Source of the DNA: Macrosoma leucophasiata
Taxonomy: Eukaryota > Arthropoda > Insecta > Lepidoptera > Hedylidae
NCBI GenBank assembly: GCA_036365455.1
Contig: JAWQUS010000003.1
Coordinates: forward strand, 4,856,001-4,920,000
Length of the DNA: 64,000 bases
Reading direction: 5' to 3'
Part shown: positions 13,401 to 26,859 of the stretch, one piece after another
How positions within the stretch are numbered: position 1 is the stretch's first letter
Layout of the letters: each line of letters opens with the position of its first letter
Position numbers and translations under genes: made by a program
The notes under the pieces: model-generated
What the model saw: only the letters and a program-made list of their open reading frames with translations
What the model was told of the DNA's origin: nothing
The model's database searches: none

Positions 13401-16062
13401 AAATCATTGTTTGCAGCAAATGTTTTGGATTCTACTTTTGCTCTGGACACTGGACAATCAAAGTTTATTTACTTTTTGAATATTGCTGTTTCAATATTTA
13501 TTTTATACGTAACATAGAAAATCTTATTTTTTACCGACGAAAAAAACGGAGGTGGTTCTCAAGTCGACTCGTATATATTTTTTCATTTATACTATTATAT
13601 CAGTTGGACCATTGTAATAGTTATGGTATCTGTTCAGTTTCAGACTATAACTACCTCCTTTTGGTTTCTAATCGTAGTAGTATTTCATTTATTAATTAGT
13701 TCTTAAGTGCAGTTTGCAAGATTTGTCTATTTAGATTTCAATATCGGACTCATTAGCCACTTCAGTACGCTATTTATTTAGCCGATAATTGCCCATTCCG
13801 ACCTGGTTAAGTGTTATCTGAACTACGTCTGTATGTTTGCAATAGACAACAAAATAACACTAATTAATGGATTTGGTAACACTTATTAAATTGAAGAAAG
13901 AACTACGCCTAAACTTATTTACTTTTATTTTTACATTTACGTGAATATTGATAAAGATAGTCATAGGATAGGAATTACATTTCATTTGTTTAATTTTATA
14001 ATTTAATACTTTTTACACCTATTTACTTTAATTATTCTTGAAATTCTATTATTGTTATCCGTTTCCATCAACATAGACAAATCTTCAATTGTGTATTTGT
14101 CACATGCCGCTAAGCAAATTTAATAACAATGTTATTGAGAAATATGACTTTTGAGGATAACAAAAACTTAAGCCTCAAGAAGCTTTGTCTGTCTTTCCTA
14201 TGACTTCAAACTTCAAGACTCCCAATCTTAAAGCTTAACTGTTCAAGTTCAAGTAATATTACAGAGGTAATCTAATAAAGCAGGTATTAAGTAGCCTAAC
14301 GATGCCTTTAATCTGTACATGGGTTACTTCAATTTATATCTCATTTTAACGGCCCATTGAACATAACAATGTTTCGCTGTATGTAGAATCGATTTAGTCT
14401 CATTTATGGTTGCCATGGGCAGTTTCATTAATTACAGAACTGTATTCATATTGCTAATCTATAGTCTGGTTAGTTTCTTTTAAATAACTTGTTATCGCGC
14501 AATTATTGATATAGATACTAGGCATACTAACTAGGCTATTATCAAGAAATTAATAATTTAGATTGATAATTTTTTACAGTACTAGTGACTGCATAGTTTC
14601 TTATTACAGATTATGTTATTGTTTTACTCATTCAACTAGTTACCTACTCTTGTTAATAACGAAAGGGTCGGATAGAAGATTGAAGATTGAGTACTTTAGA
14701 TTGATTCGCTATATATTTTTGATATTCAGCTTCAAGGCCCTATGCATGTTTTTTTTATAACAAAAATATTTACGAAATCCAAAGATGTTCGGCTGAAAAT
14801 GCAGGAAACGTTGGAATGATAAAGGTGCAGGAGGTTTTAAGCGCCATTTTAATTTGAGTTTTTTTTTCTGGAATCATATAGGCGGCATGTCCTAGTCTAC
14901 TTCATCTTGAATTCATCAGTCAATTGGCAGAGAGCGCTCTCAGTCTTAATAAAAGTTAACTGCCTTTTAAATGGAGTGTCGACTCAGTATTGGTAGTAAA
15001 CAATCGTTTATAGCTTGTGCCCTGTGCCAAAAAGATGATACTATGTGGGAGTGTGGTAACATGACGTTAAAGATTTATTTGATAAACGCCTACAATGTCT
15101 AAACAATGTATAAGAAGATAAAGAAAGGGTTGTGCAAAACAGCTCTACATGGGCGGCGTGTGTGAACTAAGATTGATTTTTATTAGGTAGGTACCAAGTA
15201 TAGACTGTCCATACTTTATGTTAACTAAGACGTTATAATAGGTAAATTATTACGAATTTTGTTTTCTTTCCATATGTATAGACGGTTAGGTTTAGTTCAT
15301 TAGGCCTCCATTCCAATAGGCACCCGGCCAGTTTATAATTCCGTCCGTCATTCCTTCGACTGTCACTTGAGTTTCGCTAGTGGGCTACGTCTTGGCTGCT
15401 TTGGTTCTCATGCGGATCTCCTCGTTTCTCGCCGAGCATTGCTCTTTTCATTTCGTTGCCCTCTACATGACCTTGAACTTTCTTATGGGTTAGTTTAGTA
15501 CGTCTAAGTTCCGTATTCCGTCCGTTTATCAATGGCTAGACTGGTCAAAGACCTTCATGTGTCATAAAAAAAAATACTGATTAATTTTGGCATTAACTAT
15601 CCCTAGCATTAGTTTTGGTTTCAAAATATTTTTAATTTACATATTTACTTACATAGAAAAAGACTCCCTTATGAATCCTTATAGACAACAATAAGTGTTT
15701 TATCACGCTTATTGTGATACGTGTGCCAAAACATTTGTTTGATCGTGAGTTGCTCTAATCGTATTACTTGTGTTCTCGTCACGAAGTAGGTGTATCGCAT
15801 TTGTGCCAAGGTCCATCATATTTCACTAATGTACACTATTCATAACAATAATAAACTATTGCTTCGGGTTTAGGTGATGCGGGACAAGAGAAAATAATTA
15901 TCTTCTGCTCAAATGATGTTAAATCGTGATGCTATGGAGAATTATTGTTTTTGAAACTGATCATTAAGCAAGACATCATTATCGGGTCATCACATAAGTT
16001 TCATGACTTTTGTACTGTCGTGAAACTTAAATCATTTATCTATACATACGACATGCTAAAGA
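10489..16062. other. Longest repeat-poor stretch
   Basis: About 5.6 kb without recognisable SINE, LINE or MITE and without a convincing exon. Possibly distal regulatory or intronic DNA; 15330-15500 is pyrimidine-rich and GC-richer. Confidence 0.5.
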
Positions 16063-16335
16063 TTTTTTTATGTTGTGGAATTGGCAAACAAGCATGCAGT
16101 TCACATTGATGTTAAGTGATGACTGCAGCCTATAGACACCCACACAAAGACCAAGGGCAAAATGCAGATGCGTTACCACTCCTGAGGCCTAAGGTGTTAT
16201 GCCTCTGTGCCGGAAATTACCGTACATTACCACCTGACCGGAACACGATAGTGCTGAACACTACCATTTAGCGGCAAGTAAATTAGGTAATGCGGTGGTA
16301 CCTACGCCCGCGAGCTCCGTCACTGGAGCTCTTCT
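16063..16335 (-). mobile_element. Metulj-type SINE
   Basis: Poly(T), GGCAAACAAGCATGCAGTTC through CGAGCTCCGTCACTGGAGCT; the last few 5' bases are lost. Confidence 0.9.
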
Positions 16336-16599
16336 ACAAAAAAGATGAAAAAATATCGACAAATGTATCCGGGAATAGCGTATAATATAAAATAATTACT
16401 GCAATAAAAACGGTGTCGTAGGTTATTTTTTAATTCACTCGACAAAAAGCGATACTCTCACTGACGCGACGACACACCCATCATGATAAAATTGTACAAC
16501 CTCCGCATTATTTGGGGTCACAGTGCGCACAACTTTCAAATCTCGACCATTTTTTGACCATTGGTCGCACCTTTTTGCTTTTACAAAATAATGCTTTTG

Positions 16600-16760
16600 G
16601 CATAATCGTTATCGATACTAAAAAATGTCGATAATCTTAAATGTCGATATCTCGATGCCTGTCTCCGTTTGTTGACTTATGCCGACAATTCGGCAACTTT
16701 CTCCATCCTACAAAAAGTTGATACCGACTTGTTCCGACCATCTATCGATTGTTATTATCG
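16600..16760. promoter_or_regulatory. Cluster of CGATA / ATCGAT motifs
   Basis: ATCGATA, GTCGATAA, GTCGATAT, CTCGATG, CTATCGATTG and TATCGATTT lie within 160 bases. In Drosophila such clusters mark DREF or BEAF-type sites; the role here is inference. Confidence 0.25.
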
Positions 16761-17362
16761 ATTTAAGGCGTACACCTCATAAAAAACGTATTCCAAATTG
16801 CATACGGTGGTTTTATTTTAATTATATTAATTAATGTAATAAGATCTCTACTTAATGGTATGCAATCATGTTTTTTATTGTCAGTTTTATGTTGTATTTC
16901 TTTCATTATCTGTTTTAATAATGTTCAGATTTTATGAATGATTCTACTATAGGAACACCAAAGCCATTCAATATTTGTGGACAATACGGATTACAGTCCC
17001 ATTTTTTTTCACGCTTGTAACACGATTCCGGCTTCCCCTATATTGTGATTCTGCTATTTAAGAGGAAATTGGAGCAGATGGGTAGACACATCTGTCTGCC
17101 ACGTGCGAACTTTTGACCCTAATTTAAAAAATAACCAGTTCCATAGTTTACCTGCTCTGATCGTTAATTCCAAACACGTCATGCGTATATTTCATTTGTG
17201 ATTTATGCGAGTGGGGGAATACAATTCAATAATGATCAATTCGTTACCCTTTTATAAAATGAATTTTCTACAATATGATTATTAAAACCACTACTTATCA
17301 CTTACGTTTTTTCAATTTAAGTACGTAGGTAATATAATTTTTTTTTGGTAATTAATTTTTTT

Positions 17363-17508
17363 TGGACCGAATCTACCTATTTAAGAAGAACTCTTGGGCG
17401 ATTCGGTCCACTTTCTATTTGTGGGCCGAATATCCCCATGAATAAAATGCTTATAGGCGTTTCGGTCCGCGGGACGAAACACGAGCGGACCGAAACGCCC
17501 CAAGACCC
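17363..17508. mobile_element. Partial copy of the GGGTCTTGGGGCG element
   Basis: This piece is the reverse complement of the first ~150 bases of the element at 49242-49779, with the same hairpin terminus and the GGACCGAAT / GGTCC motifs. The other end is missing. Confidence 0.7.
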
Positions 17509-17522
17509 CATTGATTAATATA

Positions 17523-17810
17523 TTTTTTTATATATAATGGAAGTGGCATACACGCATGCAGTTCACATTGATGTTAAGTGATGACTGCAGCCTATAGATA
17601 CCCACACAAAGACCATGGTCAAAATGCAGATGCGTTACCACTCCTGAGGCCTAAGCTATTATGCCTCTGTGCCGGAAATTACTAGGCCATACATTACCAC
17701 CTGACCGAAACACGATAGTGCTGAACACTACCATTTAGCGACAAGTATATTAGGTAATGCGGTGGTGCCTACGCTCACGAGCTCCGTCACTGGAGCTCTA
17801 CCACCAGTAA
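17523..17810 (-). mobile_element. Metulj-type SINE, near full length
   Basis: Poly(T), ATAATGGAAGTGGCATACAC through GGAGCTCTACCACCAGTAA. Confidence 0.9.
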
Positions 17811-19396
17811 GTGTAGTGTAGTGTAGTTCTAGAAGTAAAGATATTGTTGAGTATTTTTTTGTACGAATGTTGAATCTAATTTTGCCAATTAGTTTAGCAT
17901 TGTCCCGTATGCCCGTATGTCCTCTCTCCAAAGAACACCACTTGAACACCAAGCGAAAGAGTCCTAGCAACCATCAGCACTCTAAAGCCTAGCAACTGAC
18001 AACCGACCACTTTAAAGAAAATAAATCAGGTCTAGTAGGTCAAAACAGTTTAGAATGTGAATCCACGTGATCTTCTTTCATAATTAAAGGTATGTTTTCA
18101 AACAGATCTTTCAAAAGGTTCGCTATCTTAAGTTTCGTAAATACGAAAAAATCATGGATACCTACTCTCAAAATTTTTGACGCCAAAACTTCCACTATAA
18201 TAACCTCTCTCTTTCAGTTTGACTTATGTCTTGTATTTACAAATAGACAAATCGACATTATACAGCAGCTGATTCAATGTTGTCAAGCAATAATATCCAT
18301 TACACAATTGAGATTGTAAGTCTTCCTAGATACTCATCAGCATCATTCAGAAATAAAGTTAGAACAATAAATAGCGTGACAGACAACTTCCTTCGGCATC
18401 TGGATGTCCCTGACATTGATATAGGAAACTAATGCCCATACAACATTTTACGTCTGAAGGATGTATGTGGGCTTGTCAAACTTGTCGTCCTGTTCTGATC
18501 GTAATCATAAAATGCACGAAGTTGTGGCTTTCACAATCAACTTTGTCGTACATCGAGGAAATAAATGCTGAAGAAGATGGGACGTATGTCTCAAGACTAC
18601 TGCTGATAATATCATCTTAATCTGCCATAATTTCTGTGTCTCTAATTCCGGTCTAATTGATTCTCTTGCTTTTTCTATCCAATTGCAATGGCTTCTGTTA
18701 TTTCTTTAGGTCATGGGTCCAGTTGTTGAGGTTATGCTTGTTTTCTCGAGACGTGATCTTCATTTAAATTTTTTTCATGCCCACTGTTTGTCTATCGTTT
18801 AAACGGACTTGATTTAAATTTTCCGTTTTTAAAAGCTATATCGGCCAGTACCTCTATTCTCAACTATATCCTTCATCCTTCAATAAGCGATGACGTGAAA
18901 TCGATATACATGTATGAAGAAAGTGCCGAATAAATAAAAATGACAGTATATTTTGCAAGGACAGAAATAAATTCTTAGAAAACCATACTTTCTGGATTTA
19001 ATGGCCATTAGATAAAAATCGAGAGTTCAGTAAGGTAATATATAGATCCCCACCAATATCCCAATCTAGCTGTTCGTTTTGATCGCCAACGATGCTGCCT
19101 TGTAAAACATCGTGTTCAGATAGTAATCGGTTAATTTATCGGGGGGTGCTATGTGCTTATTTCAATTGACGCTCGGGCTTCACCATATCTGGATGCGGGT
19201 TTTCTTTTTTACAAAATGTAACGTGCTGTATACGTTGATGGTAATCAATTATTGCCCATAAACGTCTACAAAAAGCTGGAGACTTCCATGTCGATTTAAT
19301 GCTGTTCCTTCTCTATGGCAGAGAATATTCAATAATACTACGTCTATGGTATACTGTTTTTAGCGATATAATACATTGTCACTAGACTTCAAAATA
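17811..19396. other. No recognisable feature
   Basis: AT-rich; frames of 62-80 codons without family motifs. Confidence 0.5.
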
Positions 19397-20596
19397 CAGT
19401 GTAAACTCTCTATAACGAAACTTAAAGGACTGAGCATTTTTCATCGCTATAGAGAGTTATCGTTATATGGAGTGAACAAATAAAACAACCAAATTTACAA
19501 TAATGTTTAATAAGTCTTAGATAAAATATGAATATATGTACATATATTGTTATTTACACATGTAGTCCGTTAACTTTGTCTGACGTTTTTTGCTATGCCA
19601 GTACTTGTTTTGTATTATCTTATGTATCCTATTCATATCTAGATATGTGGTGGAATCATCTTGATTAAACAACAAAAATGTTTCTATCAACTTAGCAGCA
19701 TCTAGCGCTTGTTGAATTGTTGGTGGTGATTCGGCTTCGTCCACTTGATCATCTTCTTCATCATCATTATTGGGGTTTTCCTTACTTTTTGAAAGGTCTA
19801 CTTTTCCGTTCATTTTACCGTACGAAATTTGGTGACGGTGTTTAAATTTTCCGAGCCAACCTTCAGATGCTTTAAAGTCAATTAACCAAGTTGGTCGGAA
19901 AACTTTTCAGCCTTGGCTTTTACAATTGGCCCCGAAATGGGTACATTATTTTGGCGCTGCTTGTGAAACCACGACAGCATTGCCTGATCCAATTCTTCGA
20001 ATTTTGGCTTCCTTAATTTTTTAGACGAGTTTCCCTTCAGCGCCGCCTGCAGAATTGTTTCTTTGTTTTTCCAAATGGTGGCAACAGTAGATTGACTTAG
20101 TTTAAAACGTCGTCCAACGTCACTTTTCTTTTCTCCTTTTTCAATCGCACGTATCACACAAACTTTTTCGTCAACACAAATCGCTTTTCTTTTACTGGCC
20201 ATGTTAACAGTTTCAATGTTGGTTTACGACTGATAATACGATAGGTACCGTGTATGCTTGGTTGAAGACCATCCAATCCACTTCCAAGAAAACAAAGCGT
20301 TATGTTGCACGTGTTCAAGGCAATTAAGAATAACAAAAGCAAGACCGACCGTTTACGACCTCAGATGTTTCGGAGCTTCAAAGTCTTTTGTTACCTGATA
20401 AGATAACATAAACAATAATACCGATAATAAATATGTATTTACTGTTAAATTCATTTCTTCGCAATAGAGAATGGCTGTATCGTTATAAAGAGTGTATCAA
20501 TGTATGGGTTTTAACGCAAACCAACCAAGTTGTGTACACTTCTACTTTATAGGGAGTTTATCGTTATAAAGATAACGTTATAAAGAGTTTACACTG
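19397..20596 (-). mobile_element. Pogo/Tigger-type DNA transposon, non-autonomous
   Basis: A 1,200-bp element with terminal inverted repeats CAGTGTAAACTCTCTATAAC and CAGTGTAAACTCTTTATAAC, flanked by TA on both sides (19395-19396 and 20597-20598). Subterminal TCGTTATA-type repeats occur at both ends. Element type is set by the CAGT ends, the TA duplication and the CENP-B-like transposase remains on its - strand. It lacks the catalytic core. Confidence 0.88.
19550..20202 (-). pseudogene. Tigger/pogo transposase remnant (CENP-B-type DNA-binding domain, DDE core deleted)
   Basis: The frame from ATG at 20202 encodes MASKRKAICVDEKVCVIRAI and a psq/CENP-B-N helix-turn-helix (SDVGRRFKLSQSTVATIWKN), then the start of the second HTH (AMLSWFHKQRQNNVPISGP). 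A one-base shift near 19882 moves the rest (DFKASEGWLGKFKHRHQIS) into another frame, which continues as the frame 19550-19813 with an acidic segment (NNDDEEDDQVDEAES) and a C-terminal tail ending TKLTDYMCK. Family transposases are about 450-550 residues with a DD(D/E) catalytic domain between HTH and acidic tail; that domain is absent, so the protein cannot catalyse transposition. Confidence 0.82.
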
Positions 20597-20598
20597 TA

Positions 20599-21710
20599 AT
20601 TACGAACATATTATTACTGGTATGTACTACCATAAAAGATAGATATATGAAGTGAAATTCGATATTTGATATCATTGTGAAAATTACAAACAGGTCTACA
20701 GAACACTGATTAGTGTTTATACTCATGTGGATTTCTATCACCAGATATTATTTTATATAAAACGCTGTTTCATCACGTCTTTATAATTAGTTATTCATTG
20801 TAAGAGTGATTTGTGGTAGAAATAATATGTTTGATTTAGTCCAAAACGCCTACGTAAAATACATACAATTATAAAGCGCAATTAGGTATTTGATAACGAA
20901 ATGGTGTTAATATTATTATCTCATCGGTTACAAAGTTCTCTAAATTATTATTAGATATCTCATAAAAGGTATTTTAAAAGTACAATCAGAGTAGATACAT
21001 AATTAAAATCGAAAAGATACTGTAAAGGGAAACACATAGCTGCACGAAAAGAATAATTCCAAAAGGGAAAATCCGTTATTAAGCACTCGCGTGATAAATT
21101 CGGAGCATTCGACCACGTGCGGAATGCAAATCACCGACCGTCCCAAATGTGGCATGCAACAGATATGATTAAGCAAAAATTATTCACAATTCCACACAAT
21201 AATTTGGCCAAGCAGGCCACGGAGCCTGGGATACAGCCGGGGGCACTTTCAAAACGTTTACTCTCTCTTTCACCTAATATCGCGTAGAGAAGGATGAATG
21301 ATCGAAAAAACACGTGCTCCTAAACTGCTGCCGAGTCCCAAAGCGTGGGAGATGGCCTGCGGTTGTAAACCGATAGCTTTTGTTACACCTAAACGTTATT
21401 CGCGAACTGTCATTTAAAGACATGCAACGTTTTTTGCATATCGTCGCTAATCATTCGTTTACATACGTTGGTAACTCTGTGGGCGTAACTATTGTTATGA
21501 ATCGGGAAGTAGGAGCAGCTGCACGTACACATACGTAATCATCATCATCCAGTAACCATATAAACCACATTTAATAATGTGAATAATGGCCGAATACTCA
21601 AACGTCACTCAATTTTAATAAACATCCCTTAAATGTGCGCTATCGTTTGAACGTGTTTTATGAAGACAAGACTTTTTTCTTTGAGTATTTGGGCGTTAGT
21701 CTATTATTGT
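20599..21710. other. No gene; GC-richer unique patch
   Basis: Bases 21080-21370 are GC-richer and non-repetitive with two CACGTG E-boxes (about 21113 and 21311); possible regulatory DNA, unproven. Confidence 0.35.
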
Positions 21711-21990
21711 AGTGGTGGTGGAGTTCCATTATTGAGACTCGAGGGCTTAGGCACCACCGCATTACCTAATCTATCTGTCGCCAAATGTAAGTGCTCAGCA
21801 CTGTCGTGCTCCAGTTAGATGGTAATGAATGCCCCCGTACCTAATCACTATCACAGGGGCATAACGACTAAGGTCTCAGGGATGGCAACGCATCTGCATT
21901 TGACCTCTGGTTTTTGAATAGATATCTGCTGAATTCATCACTTAACATCCATATGAACTGCATGCTTGTTTGTCACCCTCGTCACATCGA
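21711..21990 (+). mobile_element. Metulj-type SINE, diverged
   Basis: AGTGGTGGTGGAGTTCCATT, GGCACCACCGCATTACCTAA, ending GCATGCTTGTTTGTCACCC. Confidence 0.8.
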
Positions 21991-22852
21991 ACGAACATGT
22001 ATCAAATAAATTAAGATGCATAAATAAGTCGAATGATAGCAACGCTAGTTGTGCATCTCGTAGATGAACGAATAATTTAATTACGCGTTTCCAATTATCG
22101 CAAATCGGTAAGCAATAAAGTAGCAATGAAGATTACAGCATATAAATTATGTGCAACATAGACGGTAAATATGTCTAGTCCTTTTCATCTTTGGTCACTA
22201 CGACGCAGATTACACGTTGAAAATGGTAATTTAAAATATTTTACGCCCTTTATACGTATAGAGTATTCTGCACGATTATATTGAATAACTGTTATCACTG
22301 AAGCCAGCGTCTAATAAAGCAATAAACTCGGGTCTCACATCGCATTTATACAGCATCTGCGTAAAGAAACAGGTAGTACTGATAGTGTTTAATAGCAGCA
22401 ACGGTGGTTTCTATAATAAATCATGTGGCTGTGGACTAGCCACCCAGTGTGAAGTGGGTCGACCGCAACTCCGTTGCAAGTTGGGTGACTTCTGACAGTT
22501 CCATTCATAGTCGTCTGCGATCATTAGATCTATTGTTAGATCTTGTTATTTGAGACGTGTCTTAATTTTCACTGTTGTGTAACTAGCTGCGCGTGCCTTT
22601 TAAAGCTTTCTAGTTGCCTCAATTTGTTTAGACAAATTGGAATATAGCTAAGTGACTTAGATTGGCAAAGTAGGTACTTACAAAATTTTTAATATTTAGA
22701 TTACGCCTGGTGGGAATAATTTAAAACTCATCAATCACCTGAAGCTAATATTCATACATTCGAAATTGAATACTATAAGAAGAAAATAGTAGAGAGTAGA
22801 ATTGAATATACTAGAAGCACAGTCTAAAGAAAACGAACGTGTTACAAGAAGT
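21991..22852. other. No recognisable feature
   Basis: Unique-looking sequence without exon signals; small inverted repeats near 22440-22490. Confidence 0.5.
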
Positions 22853-23130
22853 AGATAGATAGATAGATAAGCCTTTATTCTCTGACCAAAGTGTAAAATT
22901 TTTCTTTTTAAACTTAATCTATACATTACAAATATAAAACTAATATTATATATATTTTTTTAACGAAAATTTAGTGCAAAGACTATTTTAGCAACTAATT
23001 TGATCAGGTTGTCTTCTGACATAGGCCTCCCCCATTGTTTTCCATTTCTCCCTATTAAGAGCAAACCTTCTCCATCCTTTAGGTAAATCGTCCTCCCATC
23101 TTTTTATTTGACGTCCTTTCTGTCTTTACA
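22853..23130 (-). mobile_element. RTE-type LINE 3' remnant
   Basis: On the - strand the last codons of a reverse transcriptase are readable (RWEDDLPKGWRRFALNREKW, then GEAYVRR). The 3' untranslated part follows and ends AATAAAGGCTTATCTATC, where a (TATC)n tail remains. Confidence 0.7.
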
Positions 23131-23539
23131 AGAAGTAAAAAAGTTTAAATCTAACCATCCTTAAAAATTAGATGTGTCCCACAACCGATTGACCAATTCG
23201 ATGTTATTATGGAGCAACCATCTCTTGTCACCTCTTTATTCTTTTAGTAAAGATTGCAACTACAAAACACTTAATTTATATACATAATTGTAACAAAGAC
23301 GTACCTACTTGTAAGACTAGGCAATTACAAGTCGATCGAAGAAAACACCTTGATTGTAACTTGCAAAGCAAGACTACTATTCCCTTGCAAGTCAATAGAT
23401 TCCGCGTGGCAATTGAATGACTATGTTATTGGTATGAGACATATGTAATAAACTAGCGATGTACATTAAAGCTTTTAAATAAGTTACTACCGGTAGTAGG
23501 AAGATGTAGGCACGACCAATTCTATCTTTTCAACTTTGT

Positions 23540-23770
23540 CAGTCAATCATCATCATCATCATTACTCCAGCCGAAAGACGTTCACCGCTGAACAAAACCT
23601 TCCCAAAGACGCCCACAACAGTCTTGTGCGTCATTAGGGGAGAATATGCCATAATCGCCATGCTTGGCATGCGGATAGGCGATTTCAGTGGCGGTAGTTT
23701 TATCGCAGGACGCTTCTGGTCATCTTGCGTTACTGCTCTTACTACCGCCCTATTGGAATGGTGTTAAGGT
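23540..23770 (-). mobile_element. LINE 3' remnant with (TCA)n tail
   Basis: ATCATCATCATCATTACTCC then GACGTTCACCGCTGAACAAA, a lepidopteran non-LTR 3' end read inverted. Confidence 0.6.
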
Positions 23771-23771
23771 C

Positions 23772-24840
23772 AAGTAGGATACAATCTTGTTTGGGTCTCT
23801 GTAGACTATCCGTTCTAACTTCTGCTTTGTTAGTCTCAGGGAAAAAAAAAATCCATTTTCTGAGCATTCTTAACCACATATAAAAAGGTTGTCAACTTAA
23901 TTTTTACGTAAGTAGGTACAAACGATCTATTTTAAATTAAGCGATTGATAGCGGCCTGCTTCGGTAGCATAGCAGAACGACATAAAACGTCTTAATTGAA
24001 AGAGCCCTAAGCTTTGTAAAATATGAATTCCGCTACCGCTCATATATTACGCTCATCATTACAAGATAAGTCTGCAACAGACAAGGCCTTGTCACGAATA
24101 ACCTACTATTACACCCAGACTAGACGCGTATATATGTAAACTTAGGTTTCAATCATTCTACTTATATGCAGATTTTATACTTAATATTTCCTCAGATTTA
24201 CAAAAAATATTACTATAAGATGCGGTATATTAATTTATACAATATTTGCTTTCTTGGTAGATAATTTTAATTTTGCTTGATACATCTTGTTTGTTAATAT
24301 TATTATAGGGTTCTTTACATAGCTAGAATTAAAGGGCCTTGTAGCTTCTTGTCGAAACCCTTAGTTTTGTTTTATGTAGGCGCCTACGATGGGCCTATAG
24401 GCTTCAGTATTCATTCGCCGTCATAATGATCTGTAGGCTTGATTGTTTCCTATCTTTCGGGTTTAAACAATGTTTCTTCGTTTTATGTGTTTACTTTTAT
24501 AATGAACATTAAATCCGTAGGTAGGTACTACAAATCTAGTCTTTTACTATCGTAAATGTTTAAAAAGCGGTAATTCTTCGCTGACCTATTTCATAATGAA
24601 TGCAAAATGGATATAGACACTTTAATGATAGTTATTGTTGTACAGTTATGTAATTGGCGCTGTTTGTTGCGGTTACTAAGTTACTGCATTCATAGAACGT
24701 GCCAATGGCTCGTGCGAGTCATGTGAACGGCGTTTAGCGGTTTGTTTAGGCAGAGGTTACACGCTTGGGGTTAACCGATCAAGTAATATTTCCTGATAAT
24801 ATCCTTGAACTTCGTTTTGAATAGCAACCTGCATGACATC
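23772..24840. other. No recognisable feature
   Basis: AT-rich, no coding block or repeat recognised. Confidence 0.5.
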
Positions 24841-25124
24841 TACTGGTGGTTGACCTCCAGTGACGGAGCTCGCGGGCGAAGGCACCACCACATTACCCAA
24901 TGTACTTGCCGCTAAATGGTAGTGTACAGCACTATCGTGTTCCGGTCAGGTGGTAATGTACGGCCCTGTAATTTCCGGCACAGAGGCATAACACCTTAGG
25001 CCTCAGGAGTGGTAACGATCTGCATTTTGACCTAGGTCTTCGTGTGGGTGTCTATAGGCTGCAGTCATCACTTAACATGAATGTGACCTGTATGCTTGTT
25101 TGCCACTTCCATAATATATAAAAT
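24841..25124 (+). mobile_element. Metulj-type SINE
   Basis: TACTGGTGGTTGACCTCCAG to ATGCTTGTTTGCCACTTCC and an AT-rich tail. Tail-to-tail with the next copy. Confidence 0.88.
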
Positions 25125-25158
25125 TAGGTTATGTTGAATTTTGCATGAGAATAAAATG

Positions 25159-25385
25159 TTTTTTTTTTTTGTTATGTTAGGAAGGTGGCAAACAAGCATG
25201 CAGCTCACATTGATGTTAAGTGATGACTGCAGCCTATAGACATTTACACAAAGACCAGAGTTCAAAATGCAGATGTGTTGCCACCTTGCCACCTCTGAGA
25301 CCTAAGCTGAGACCCATTACTATCTAATCGGAACACTATACGCCACGCTCTCGAACGTGTCGTACTGGAACTCTGCCACCAGTAA
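25159..25385 (-). mobile_element. Metulj-type SINE
   Basis: Poly(T) 25159-25170, GGTGGCAAACAAGCATGCAG to GGAACTCTGCCACCAGTAAA, with a missing central block. Confidence 0.85.
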
Positions 25386-25604
25386 AAGATACTGTGCCTG
25401 TTAACGTTTTAATGTAGGTATAATTTTAGCTTCAACTTTATTTTTTTTAATCCTGACATACATTTGCCGAGAGCTTCATATGATTCTGACAGAGAAGAAA
25501 TATTTGAGCATGACATCTTGATTTCTGTAATGTAGATATATTATGATACATTAGAGGACTTATGCGAGTCTTTTTTTCACAAATCCGAGATATTCCGCTA
25601 TTAT

Positions 25605-25740
25605 TGCACTATTTCATTCATCATTCAGCCCAAAAACGTTTACTGCTGGGCAAAAGCTTCCCTCAAAGATTGCCACAGCGAAACGGTCTTGGGCGGCCCT
25701 CATTCAGCGATTTTCCGCAATGGTCGTCGGTCCTCTATTT
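25605..25740 (-). mobile_element. LINE 3' fragment
   Basis: TTCATCATTCAGCCCAAAAA and TTTACTGCTGGGCAAAAGC; related to 23540-23770. Confidence 0.5.
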
Positions 25741-26606
25741 CAATCGCTATCACTAAAAAAACAATATCGGATCGTAAATCTTCCATATTAGAAATTCAAG
25801 CGGTTTGTAACACTCAAAATGTGATACCTAGGTACAATACAGTGCGCAATGTGCCTAACAACAAGATATTTCCAGTTTTTGTCTCCTAGCATTCCTGAGA
25901 CTCTGTTCGACATCGATGGCTGCAAGATATTTTATTTTTTAAACGTCTGACGGTTGGCGAGTCATTCCGCTTGATTGGTGAGACCACGCCTGTGTCAGTG
26001 GGAATCTTAATTTATATAATGAAGCTGACAAGTTTGTTTATGTTGAGTTTTTGGCGGGAACCTTGAAAGATGCGTGTAAGTACTCTTATTTTATTAAATT
26101 TTCTTGATGTATTTTTGAGTTAAGTGTATTGATTAAAGTTGGTGGCATTTTGTTTGATAAAGGCTTATTACAGTGCTCGTGTATAGTGAATAAATAGACA
26201 AGTAGTAAATAGAATAACAGTGCGAAAACATATTCTTTCGGGTTGCCTCCAAAACTTCATTGTAAATGTTCTGGTAAAGTAGCCATCGCTTTACTCGAAT
26301 TACTGTGACTGACTAACGGACTGATAAATTGACTGACTGACTCTGACTTTTACGTTGCTTATTACGAATACGAAATATCGTTTTACTTGACACTGGCAAT
26401 ATGCATAAAAAGCAATGCCATAAAATAAATTTTTTTTTTTAAAAGTTTGTAGGCGCGCATTTTTGATACTAGTAAGATTAAATATATTTTTTTGTATATG
26501 ATAATCACGTTTATGAGGAAGACTGTAGGCTATTGTAACCTCAGCAGCCATGCATAAAAAGACTACGCCTTGGTCATGTGGTAAGTCCGTTATGGGGAAA
26601 AAAAAA

Positions 26607-26767
26607 TGTAATAAAAGTGGCAAACAAGCATGCAGTTCACATTGATGTTAAGTGATGACTGCAGCCTATATACACTTACACAATGACCAGAGGTCAAAAT
26701 GCAGATGCGTTGCCACTCCTGAGGCCTACGGTGTTATGCCTCTGTGCCGGAAATTACAAAGCCGTAA
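26607..26767 (-). mobile_element. Metulj-type SINE, 5'-truncated
   Basis: TGTAATAAAAGTGGCAAACA to GGAAATTACAAAGCCGTA, then abruptly a LINE 3' fragment. Confidence 0.85.
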
Positions 26768-26769
26768 GA

Positions 26770-26838
26770 AATGAATGAATTCCTTTGGGGGAGGCCTTTG
26801 TTCAGCAGTGGACGTCTTTTGGCTGAAATGATGAAGAA
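26770..26838 (+). mobile_element. LINE 3' fragment
   Basis: GGGGGAGGCCTTTGTTCAGC and AGTGGACGTCTTTTGGCTGA then ATGATGAAG: the + orientation of the same end. Confidence 0.6.
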
Positions 26839-26859
26839 ATGAAAGTGAAACTTAAAACA

